From Puccinia triticina (Eukaryota; Basidiomycota; Pucciniomycetes; Pucciniales; Pucciniaceae), in assembly GCF_026914185.1 (NCBI RefSeq), contig NC_070570.1, positions 2,914,001 to 2,978,000 on the forward strand: DNA of 64,000 nt. Reading direction: 5' to 3'. Each line of letters opens with the position of its first letter. Position 1 is the stretch's first letter. The position numbers were made by a program, and so were the translations under genes. This document shows, one piece after another, positions 1-10,200 of the stretch. The notes below the pieces were generated by a model. It was not told the origin of the DNA and made no database searches. It saw nothing but the letters and a program-made list of their open reading frames with translations.

Positions 1-894
1 CGCTTAGCTCCCCTCACACCCGCCTTGCGTCCCCGTCTCCCCCCCCGTCTTGTGTATCCGCTGTCGATCCTATCCATCCCACTAAAAGCCCCTGAGACTT
101 CTTATTCATGGCCGTCCGTCGGCCTGTAATCCGCTCTACAACCTCCGCTGCCCACTCGTCATGTGTATCATAATCGGCCCTCCAACAGTATCAGATCAGT
201 TTCATCCCTCGCGCCCGCGAGGGAGCCTATCCCCACTCAGCCTTTCTACACTCCCTCGCACACAAACCTCTTCTTTGTATTGTGTTTTTTTTATCCGTGT
301 TATCGCGTATATTGTTATATTTAAATCCGCACATCCCTACTCGCTTCCCCTCATCGTTGCCTTGTTACTATTTCCTCTCCCAGCCCCCCTCGTTCCACAT
401 TTTTCTGTCTCTCTCTCTGTTGCAGAGCCACGTGTTGCTTACAGTCAAGCACGCCCGAGCCCGTCCCGTGTAGCCTGCCCGCCCCGCCCTCCCCACACGT
501 CCCGTGCACATCCTCCGCCCACCTTCTCCCTTGTTTTCGTCTGTTTTCGCCGTGCTTCTGGCGCCGTCGGCCGCGTAATTGCATCCCCCGAACATCGTAC
601 TGTTTTTGCCGCCCCGCGCCGCGCTTGGCCGGTCCCTGTGCCCTTCGCCGGCGTCCGCTGTCGCCGGTGACCTGTGCCTCTTCGCGGCCGCGCCGCAAGA
701 CTTCAGCGCCGCGAGGAGCCTCTGCCCAGTGTTGGTCTTATGGGTGTTGTCTCGTCTTTGTTCTTCTCCTTATGGCCTTGCTCGCTTTTTTGCACTGCAT
801 GGTGTGGGTTATCGAGAAGGATCAGTTGAGGCACACACGGGCTGGTTAGAGCAGTGTGGTCCAACGAGGAGTCGATGAGGTTGAGGCTCTCTGA
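1..894. other. Pyrimidine-rich stretch without a recognisable gene
   Basis: The segment is C/T-rich on the + strand, especially about 190-560, so several overlapping open frames exist in both strands. Their translations are low-complexity (Pro, Ser, Arg, Leu) and show no domain I recognise. It could be a promoter/5' leader region or part of an unpaired LTR. Nothing in it repeats elsewhere in the window. Confidence 0.4.
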
Positions 895-1026
895 AACCCG
901 CTTGGCGGGCGGCTGACTCCCCGATAACCCCAACGCCGCTTAACTCAACCAAGTCGATCTGTTGGAGGGGGGACGCTGTCCCGCAGGGACCCTCCGAAGC
1001 GACCTCCGAAGGAGGGGATTGGCTAA
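895..1026. repeat. Hairpin-rich TIR cassette (CCCTAACTTAAC family), diverged copy
   Basis: This stretch aligns with 28571-28718: both contain a CGCTTGGC block, a GACGACCCC/GATAACCCC block, then GGAGGGGGGACGCTGTCCCG, and end in GGCTAAGTTA. The end matches the terminal sequence of the 609-bp element at 58583-59191. It abuts the left boundary of the duplicated host segment. Exact limits of the element on its left side are not visible. Confidence 0.5.
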
Positions 1027-1424
1027 GTTAGGGCTAGACCTGTGATTGACTCGAACTCCATGTAAGTCCCACTCACAGCCTCCTTGCGGGCACGTGCAGC
1101 AGTTGGCTGGTCGCGAAGTGACCCCTCCCAGAGGAAGCGGCTGCATACTACTGTGTAGTGAGCATGAGCCAGGATGGGACAGGTAGATGATTCAAGCATG
1201 CTGCATTCCAACTGATTTCAGTTTGCTAAATTTCATTCAGTGTTGAAAGCATTGGTTTGAGAAAGAGGGAATTGTGGGGAGTTTGTGATATAAGTCTACA
1301 CATGTCTGAGCAATTTTGGTCCATCAAACTGTCCATTGAACAAGAAATGTGAAGAAAAGGAGAGGGAAAGCATTGGCAATTCCAGACAGCGTAGAATTGA
1401 GGCCACACACAAATCAAACAACTA
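1027..1424. repeat. Duplicated host segment, left copy, block a
   Basis: Nearly the same sequence occurs at 56811-57213 in the same orientation, with scattered substitutions and a few small indels. The match stops exactly where the Helitron begins (after ...CAACTA) and resumes at 15574. It holds no gene I recognise. It is the upstream part of the segment that carries the secreted-protein gene. Confidence 0.85.
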
Positions 1425-1453
1425 TTTACTACCTTGAAAGGTCGTAGATCCTG

Positions 1454-1568
1454 CGACCGAAGGTCGTGGGTTCGCGCCGAAGGCGCGTGGGTGCGCCGCA
1501 GGCGCTGGTTCCGCCCCGAAGGGGCGGTTTGCAGGCAAGGACATCAAATTCCCGCCCCGAAGGGGCGG
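1454..1568 (+). repeat. Array of five GC-rich triloop hairpins in the Helitron left end
   Basis: Five perfect short inverted repeats with a GAA or GCA loop follow one another: CGACC-GAA-GGTCG (1454-1466), CGCGCC-GAA-GGCGCG (1473-1487), GCGCC-GCA-GGCGC (1493-1505), and CCGCCCC-GAA-GGGGCGG twice (1511-1527, 1552-1568). Stems differ in sequence while the architecture is kept, which points to selection on structure or repeated copying of a hairpin unit. Confidence 0.85.
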
Positions 1569-1608
1569 TCACCAGGCCGGAAGGACATCAAATTCCTGTT
1601 TCAATTTC

Positions 1609-1736
1609 ATAGCCGTGCTACGGCCGTATTTTCTGTACGTTGTCTCTTGGTTTGGGTGTTTTTTTGCTTAGAATAGCCGTGCTACGGCCGTATTTTCTGT
1701 ACGTTGTCTCTTGGTTTGGGTGTTTTTTTGCTTAGA
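1609..1736 (+). repeat. 64-bp exact tandem duplication
   Basis: The unit starting ATAGCCGTGCTACGG is present twice head to tail (1609-1672 and 1673-1736). It lies in the Helitron left end, downstream of the hairpin array. Each unit itself holds an inverted GCCGTGCTACGGC motif. Confidence 0.95.
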
Positions 1737-1890
1737 AGGTTGTGACTCTTTGCACTATGCAACTCTCAATTTTTTCTCTCAGTTCGGATTGTTGTTTCTC
1801 TACGAAATTTATCTCACTTTTGTTTTGTTCAGGTTTGGGTTTTTTGAAATTTCAAGTCAAGTTTTTTTATTTTGATTCCTCTCCAGAGGA

Positions 1891-3824
1891 ATGGAGGATG
1901 ACAGACTCGGACAAGCTCCCGCCTTTTATGGTGCTGCTTTGCGCCTCTGCACGGGTACTGTTCATCCGAAAAAATTTCCTTTCTAGGCACCCACAAGTGA
2001 GCCAACAATCTGTATTCCCTGTTTAGATGTACAGCTGCATCACGTTATGTAGACGACAAAACAAGCCCAGGCCTGTTCGCATGACATGAAGCCTCAAAAC
2101 TCAGTGTACAGCAACAATTGGAAACTTCGAGTATATAACGGCTCTGAACAATCAACAAGAGCTCAATGACGTCAAATTAAGAACATTCTACAAGAGTTCA
2201 ATGAAGTGCGGTTCAATGTGCGGTCTGTGTGCTATGTACGTTGCATCACGAAATGGCAGATTGATTGACTTTATGGCTCCAAATCCACCAGGATGTATTC
2301 TCGGATGGCACAAGCGCCCGAAAAATATGTACACAGAGCCTTCCAGATGCAGTCCCGTCTAAATAGTTTTTGCTTGCTATAAAAACCAGGACCTATCTCA
2401 TGGAGCAGGAAGTTCCTCATCACCGCATCCGACATCAAGATATGGGAATGTCCACCCAAAAGCGTCCAACCCGGCCAATGTATTTCCTCGGACCTTTTGA
2501 CATCATCCAAGAGGCAAGTCACAGTCCGTTTAGCAACTCTGTATCAGCCTAAACTTCCGTAGCACGCCAATCCTTACACTCTTGCATCTCCGCAGAAAGG
2601 AAAGGATGTAAAATCTGGAAAAACATACGGACTTTTCCACTATTCCAGCTCTATAGTGGTGGCGGACCCAACGGAGGGCGAAGCGAGATATTTAGTTGAT
2701 ATCTCAGGATATGGATCAGAAAATTAGAAGTTGCTGACCGACAACGTGTATTTTATTGGGGGCCGACTGCTCAAGACCAGTGCTGGGACCTATTGCTGTT
2801 TTTATGAGCCCGCCCTCACAATTTCTATCGGAAGTGCCAACACCTATGTAGATGCCAGGAAACGTTCCAAGTTGATTGGGAAAGTCAACGTCTTTGGGTT
2901 CGGGACAATCACCCGCGTCAAGACTGTGAGTGGTGTCGGCCTCAACGGCTCTGCTCAGGAGAATCTTGAGGTGACGATGATGCATCACGATTGGGACAAT
3001 GTTGTAAGCCTTGCTATCATTCTCTCTTGGCTCCTTAACAATACAGCTATCCAATGATGTATCATCCACTTTGTAGAAACAAACAACAGAAGATTTTCCA
3101 TGTCTCTACACCATACCGGGCAACTCGGTCCTCAAGAATGCCCATTCCTTCTTTATTGTTGGGCTCGAAGCCATTATCATTGGCAATATCACTGGCCTAA
3201 ATGAGCAGACCGGAATTGGGAATGTCACAGTAAGCTGATCTCTTGCGTCAATTTACAAACGCAATGCCAAAAGTGTATGTCTACCTTGAATACGTAGGCA
3301 TGTCTATTCTCTATCACCTCGCCCCCGGGCCACGATAACAGACCCCCAGCGACCCCCTCCATTCCCGGCACTCCGGGTCCATTGAGACCAAACCTGTAAG
3401 TGACCCACCCCGACATCAAGTAACCATATTACCGTACCTGATACTGGATTTTGTCAACAGGAGACAAATTGGAGGTGGGGCCACCCCTTCCCCGGCAAGC
3501 AGAGCCCTTCCAAGGGAGCTCAGCACTCCCAGACCCGCGGGAATCCAACCAATGGCTACATCAAGCAACGTGCGGCCTATTCCCGGAGGCTCGAGTAGCC
3601 ACCGACCTGCGGATCCGGCAGACAGCTGTGAAGCAGGCGAGATCTTCGAGGACAACACTCAAGCCCCCAAAGATGAAGACGACGAGCACTTTGTTAGTAC
3701 TGATAAGAATGGGAAGCGTGTAGCTAAAAGCTTACCCAAGCCAACCCCAACTCCGGTTGCAAACTCTGGCTCCACCTCAAAGAGCCTCTTAGAGGCCGCA
3801 AAGAAGATGCGAACCATGTCTTGA
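1891..3824 (+). CDS. Helitron ORF1 protein, multi-exon, possible ssDNA-binding (OB-fold-like)
   Basis: An ATG at 1891 opens MEDDRLGQAPAFYG, which resembles the N-terminus of rust Helitron ORF1 proteins from memory. Exons I can define from splice sites and frame are 2728-3003, 3077-3229, 3298-3395 and 3461-3824, with introns of 73, 68 and 65 bp and a TGA stop. The exons between about 1950 and 2727 are not resolved. The 2728 exon encodes alternating hydrophobic and polar strands; the next ends in a hydrophobic FIVGLEAIIIG stretch; the tail is Pro/Ser-rich and acidic. Helitrons of other lineages often carry RPA-like ssDNA-binding proteins next to Rep-helicase, so a similar role is plausible but inferred. 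The gene lies upstream of, and co-oriented with, the Rep-helicase gene. Confidence 0.5.
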
Positions 3825-4250
3825 TTGCAAACACCGATGTTACACATTACATTCCTATATGCCCCCTCCTTCCTGTCAAGCCCGTGTAAATAGCTCCCAT
3901 GAATTTTACGACTCCCATCAGTAACACATCGCAAATTACAGGCTTAAGTGTCAGGAGTTTCATCCTATGTGTCCCTTGCACACATCAGCCGCACCAGGTG
4001 CAGAGGGTAAGACCTGTGTTTGGGATTGAGAGTAAGACCTGCACTTTGCTGTTAGAATTGTCACCTGTAACGGTGTCTGTGAATACAGCAATGTGTACCG
4101 GTTGAGGCTTCAAACTGTTGCCTGTAATATAATCCTTAAACTACAGTTTTGAGGGTTCAAGTTCAACTCTGGAATGAAAATTCTTGAAGCCGGCAGACAC
4201 ACTCCCTTCTGGATCTCAACCTTGCGGGTTTTTTTTTTGGAACGAACACA
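3825..4250. other. Spacer between the two Helitron genes
   Basis: No coding exon is evident. A GTAAGACCTG motif occurs twice about 30 bp apart (4007-4045). A T-run and the GAACGAACACA sequence immediately precede the Rep-helicase start codon at 4251. This is likely the 3' end of ORF1 and the promoter of the Rep-helicase gene. Confidence 0.4.
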
Positions 4251-7200
4251 ATGGCACCCACCGGTCGAACTGGGAATGCTGCCCTTGCATCCCGCGCAAG
4301 AGCACTTTTCAACCGAAGACGCTCCTCAACATCTCAACAAACACCTGCTAACCCAGCTAGAGCTAACAGACCTAGACGCGCGCCTGCAGTCCGCCCACAG
4401 AATCCTAACGACATATTCAATTTTTTGCCTGCTGAACGTCCTGTTGCTACTCGCCCAGAGAGTAATGTCGAGTCGGAGATAATTCGTCGGTTTGGTGACG
4501 AGATCCCTCTAGACGTTGGGGACATGAATGATGAATGCTCCAGTTGCGGTGCACTTCACTTTCTGGGCGAACGAACGCAGAACGACATGGGATTATTGAA
4601 TGCAAGTTATTCCACCTGCTGCAGGAAAGGCCAAGTGGTATTGCCTGTCAGATACGATGAAATAGACTACCCAAGCTTTCTGGCCGAGTTGCTGGTCGGA
4701 CAAGATGATGGTGAGATGGTCAACCTGCCTATTTTAACGCACAAGTCCCATGGACCCTGACCTCCTCCTCACGTCTGTAAAACAGCTTCTTTGGAATTTC
4801 AAAACCACACCCGAGCTTACAACAACGCATTGGCATTCTCTTCTTGCAGTACCCAGGTCAATCGCAGTGTCCAAGGCCAGTTTGGCATATACACTTTCAG
4901 AGTGTTATAACTATAACTTGATGAGTTGATTGCTAACTGGGGAATGTACAATGTGGGGAGGAGAGCTTGAAGATAACCTCCTCAGGAATGGAAACCCCTG
5001 GCGAGTACAAGGGGGTCTACAAGGTTGTAACATTATCCCCCGTTTAAGCCTAGTCCCTGGCGGGTGCCGCTGTTTCCCCGGGCAGCATTAAAAACCCTGG
5101 CTGTTGGGAAAAAAGCTTGCCCTCCTACATTACTTCCGTTTCCGTCGACGTCTTCTGTGCTTGTTGGCGGCGTCGGGGAATCTTGTGTTGAAGTTTTCAA
5201 CCAATGTCTTGCAGTTGTCGAGGTTGTCCTCCGGTTCCCAGGAGTTTTCTTGAGGCCCGAATCCTTTCCAGCTGACCAAATACTCCTGTTTCTTTCCTCG
5301 TCCTCGCCGGTCGAGCACTTCTTCCACCTCCCACTCGTCCTCGCCGTCAATGGTTATGGGCCTGGGTGTTTCTGCTTGTCGGCCTTCAATCAGATCCAGT
5401 TGGTGTTTTCGGAGTAAAGACACGTGGAATACCGGGTGTACGCCTCTCAAAGAAGATGGTAGAGTCAGTTTGTAAGCAGACCGTGAGATGATGTCAGAAA
5501 TAGGAAAGGGGCCTAGCCATCTGTCGTCCAGCTTAGGGCATGGGCGGGTTGTCGAGATATTACGGCTGTTGAGCCACACCTCCTCTCCAATTTTCCAGTC
5601 CGGATTGGCCCTTACCCGCTTGTCAAATTGATGCTTCATTGATTCCTGTGCGCGTTGAAGGCATTCCTTCAGTTCTTCTTGGACCCGGCTGAGGTGTTCG
5701 AGGCGTTCTTCGACTGCCGGTAGGCACTGTTCAGATGAGGGTATTCGCCCGTAAGACAGGTTGAACCCATAATTAGCTTTGAACGGCGAGATGCCGGTCG
5801 ACGCATGGTCGTGGTTGTTGTGGGCGAATTCGGCTGTTGGGAGCAGTGGTGCCCAGTCGGTCTGATGGTACCCAACAAAATGACGCAAGTATTGTTCGAC
5901 GGCTTTGTTGGCGATTTCGGATTGACCGTCGGTTTGCGGGTGGAATGCTGTCGACGGGTGGAGTCTGATTCCCAGCTGCTGGTCCAGTTCCCTTGTGATT
6001 TGAGAAATGAATATGGATCCTCGATCGGATATTATCGTCTTCGGCGTACCGTGCAATTTCCACACGTTGTTGAGCATTAGATGGGCCAGACCTTCGGCGT
6101 TAAGTGTTTTGCTGCAAGGGATGAAGTGAGCCATTTTCGTCAATCGGTCCACCACTGTCAAGATACTATCGAATCCGTCCGAGGTCGGGAGATCAGTAAT
6201 TAAGTCGTAGCTGATATCGGTCCATGGGCCTGCTGGAATTGGAAGTGGTTCCAATAATCCAAAAGGCTTCTGCGTGCACGGTTTGCTTCGTTGACAGGAG
6301 TCGCAGCCGTCGACGTAGCGGTTGACGAGTTGCTTCATGGACGTCCAGGTAAAAGAGCGCTGAATCAGGTTGAGGGTTTTAGCCCGTCCGGGGTGGCCGG
6401 CGAGTTTCGAATTGTGATGACTCCTGACGATTTGATTTCTCAATTCCGTGTTACGCGGAACAACCACACGATGACCATAACAGAGGAGATTTTTCCTGAC
6501 TGAGTAACGAGATAACTTGGGGTCCAAGCGTCTCGATGCCGGTGATTCGACCGATTTCAACAGTGTCATGTAGTCGTCATCTTCAGGCCCGGCCTCCCGT
6601 ATTGCTTTGATGATCTCCGTGTCTGTCAAGATATTCCCGGAAGAAAAAGGCTGGCCAGCTGAGACAGGCACTAGTGAAGACAAAACTGACTCACATTGCG
6701 GGGGTGCTAATGTACTATTAGGCTCTAAAGAAGAGCAACCAATGAATTCATTGGGAGTACACACCCCCTCGTCAAGTTGCCTAGCTTCCCTCGTGGGATC
6801 CTTGTCCGTCAATGAGGGTTTTGTCGGGCATGACGAAGCTGCAATGGAGTCCAAACCAAGGACGTCAATTTCAAACCAGTAGTCAGCGTTATCCAGGTCC
6901 ACTGATTCATCAACAAAACAGGCTTCAAACTCGGCGATGGCGGTGAATGTGTCCGGTCGAATGTTCTCGGGTCTGAGCAGTTGTCCAAAAGACAGTTTGT
7001 CTTCCTTGTCCGGGGCCAGGTCTGGTCGTCGGGACAGCGCGTCAGGGCGTGCAGCTTCATGGCCCGGTCGGAAGACAATGTCGAAGTCAAAACAGCCGAG
7101 TAGCTCAGCCCATCTGGCCTGCCGTCGGGTAAGTCTCTTCGTGGTCATGAAGTTTTCGAGGTTGCGGTGATTGGTGTAGACGATGGCGTGGAGCCTGTGC

Positions 7201-10200
7201 GGATTGCCTTCTAGGTACTGTCGCCATTCCTTGAACGCTGCCACTATCGCCAGTAATTCCTTGTCGAAGATCTCATAGTCGCGTTCCGCTTTGATGAGTG
7301 ACCGTGACAGGTAAGCAACTGGGTGAAGGAGGTTGTCCCTTGGGCAAACCTGGGACAGGACAGCGCCTAACGCGAAGTCCGAGCAGTCACACTCTAGGAT
7401 GAACGGCCTGTACGCATCGGCGATCTTCAGGATAGGCGCCGTCGTGAATGAAACTTTCAGATGGTCAAAGGCAGCCTGGCATTCCAGAGACCAACTGAAT
7501 TTTGATTCCTTCTTAGTCAGGTCGTGGAGGGGTCGTGCATCTCTGGAAAACTGATCAATGAATCGCCGGTAGAAATTCGCGAATCCGATAAACCGTTGTA
7601 GCTCAGTGATATTTCGGGGTGGGGGCCAGTCGGTCACGGCTTTGACCTTCGTCGGATCCATCCGGAGTCGATTGCACAAAATCAGAAGCCCTAGATACTC
7701 GACTTCGCTCTTGGAAAACTCGCATTTTTCGGGTTTCAGCCACAGGGTGTGTTTGCTCAATGTTTCAAGTACCGTCTTGACTGCTGCCTCGTGATTGGAT
7801 CCCTTCTTCGTATAGATCATGATGTCGTCCAGGTAAGCCGCTACATCTTTCCCGATTCGGCCGAGCAGAATATCCTGCATGAAATACTGAAAATACCCAG
7901 GTGCGCCGGTTGGCCCAAACGGCATCGTCAAAGGAGCAAATTGCCCTGAACGACAGATAAACGCCAGTTTGTCCTCGTCGCCCTCAGCGACACGGAGGTT
8001 ACCATACACATTCCGTAAATCCAGCGTGGTGAACGTGTCGGCGTCCAAGAGGCTGTCGACTAGATCCATGGTGAGGGGCAAGGGGTACTTGTTCTTGACG
8101 GTCACAGCGTTGAGTTTCCGGTAGTCGAAGCATGGTCGTAGATTGCCATCCTTCTTCCCGGCGAATATGACCGGAGCCGCCCATGGGGAAGTGGTTCGGC
8201 GAATAGTCCCGTTCGTAAGCCCTTCGTTGATCAGGGTGTCTAACGCCTCATTCTCAGCGGGGGACAGGGGAATGATCCGGCTGGCCTGCGGCACTGCGCC
8301 TGGCGTCAGCTCAACCCTAAAGTCGTATCGGCGGCGGGGGGGTAGGCCTTGCGAGGCGGATTTCTGAAACATCCTGAGGTACCGGTGGTACGAGGCGGGG
8401 ACAAGCTCCTCAATGGACTTGGCGGGTGTCTGCGCGGCGGCCCGGGCGGCCAGACGGGCGGAAGTTGACCAAGACGTCCGGGCGGTCGATAGTCCTATAG
8501 TATTAGGGGAAGCGCACTGGCTAGCTGAAACTGGGCGGTTGGAAGGTTGGCAAGACTCACAATGCGGGGGTGCTAGCGTGTCTTCCAACTGTGTTGGATG
8601 GGTAGACACACACCCCCTCGTCAGAATCCTAGCTTCCCTCCTGGGCTCGTCCAATGGGGAGGGTTTTGGCGGAGACGACGAAGCTGAACAGACAGCTGCA
8701 ACAGGCGGCCGGGCGGTGGGGGGTTCTAAAGGATGGGGGGGAGCACACTGGCTAGCTGAAACAGGGTGTTTGGAAAGTTGGCGAGACTCACAATGCGGGG
8801 GTGCTAGCGTGTCTTCCAACTGTGTTGGATGGGTAGACACACACCCCCTCGTCAGAATCCTAGCTTCCCTCCTGGGCTCGTCCAATGGGGAGGGTTTTGG
8901 CGGAGACGACGAAGCTGTATAGACAGCTGCATCGGGAGGAATGAGACGGCGGTTAGTCCAGTCGATCAAGTGGCCATTGCGGCGTAGCCACGGCATGCCG
9001 AGGATGCCGTCGTAAGAGTCTTTCAGGGTGGTGACAATCATACGGGACGGGGCGGTTTCATTTTGGAGGGTGACAGAGAGTTCAAACGAGGCGGGGCGGG
9101 TCGATCCGTCAAATCCGTAGACGGTACGGTGGGTGGGTGTAGCGTATTGCAGCAATCCGAGGCGGCGGGCGTAGGAGTCACTCAGCACGTTGTGGGTGGC
9201 TCCCGAATCAATGAGAAAAGAGGGAATGAATGTGGCTCGTGGGACGTTAGAAATTGAGACGGCTAACGGCAAGAATAATCTTGGGTCAATTGTATTGCAT
9301 TTAAAATTCAACTCGCTAGCGCCGACATCTACTCTAACAACGGTGGGTTTACTCAGATTAGGCACATTGATCAGACCTGAGCTTCTCCATTTTTTGACAA
9401 GCTCGCATTCTCATTGGTCGGGGTCGCTTGATTGGCACGGAGTGTGTTGATCTCGGCTTGGAGTGCGGCGATGCGGGCATTTGAAGACACTTGCTGGCGT
9501 CCCCTACCGTCCTTTCGTCCGCTCGAACAACCGCGGGAGATGTGACCCTCCTGTCCACAGCGGAAACAAAGGTTTAATTCGACTCGGCGGGCTCGCTCGG
9601 CGTCGGGTAACGGGTTGCGCTTGTTGGTCGTCTGTTGGAAAGCGGACAGGTCCATTGCGTTGGGGTCTGGGGCTGGGTTGTTGGAGGTGGAGGGGGAGGG
9701 TCTGGTGGAATATTGGTTTGCTATTCCCTCGATGGTCTGTCCGGCCCTCAACGCCAACGCCTGCATATCTTGCAAGGTTGCAAAAGCCACGCTGCTCATA
9801 ACGATCGCCAGCTGGACCTTCTCCTTCAACCCTTGTTGATAAAGGCTCATGAGCGGACCGTCGGCCCATCCGATCGCGCGGGCGTGCATGTTGAAAGTCT
9901 GGGTGTAGGCTGACACGGTCCCCGTTTGGCGGAGGCTTCTTAAGGCGATCTCGGATTTCTGCTTGCGGTTGTGGTCGTAGAAGCTAGCCGAGAAATCGTT
10001 GAGGAAGTTCTGGAATATGATAACCTCGCCTCGGACCAGCTTCTCCAAGTACGGTTGGGCCCACGTTGCCGCATAATCCGTTAAGAAGGACACCGCAAAG
10101 GCGACTTTAGTGGAGTCGCTGGGGAATCGTTCGGGGAAGGTGATCGTGTGGAGACCGATCTGGCTGATGAAAGCCTCTGCTGAGGCGCCACGGGTCCCGT

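Noticed and set aside
161..878. Several overlapping open frames of 60-170 residues
   Set aside because: They arise from C/T-rich sequence, overlap on both strands and lack motifs.
1454..1568. A CRISPR-like array
   Set aside because: The units are hairpins of different sequence without regular spacers, at the end of a eukaryotic Helitron.
8413..8922. Plus-strand frame of 169 residues with an internal duplication
   Set aside because: It is the antisense shadow of the duplicated linker in gypsy-1 Pol.
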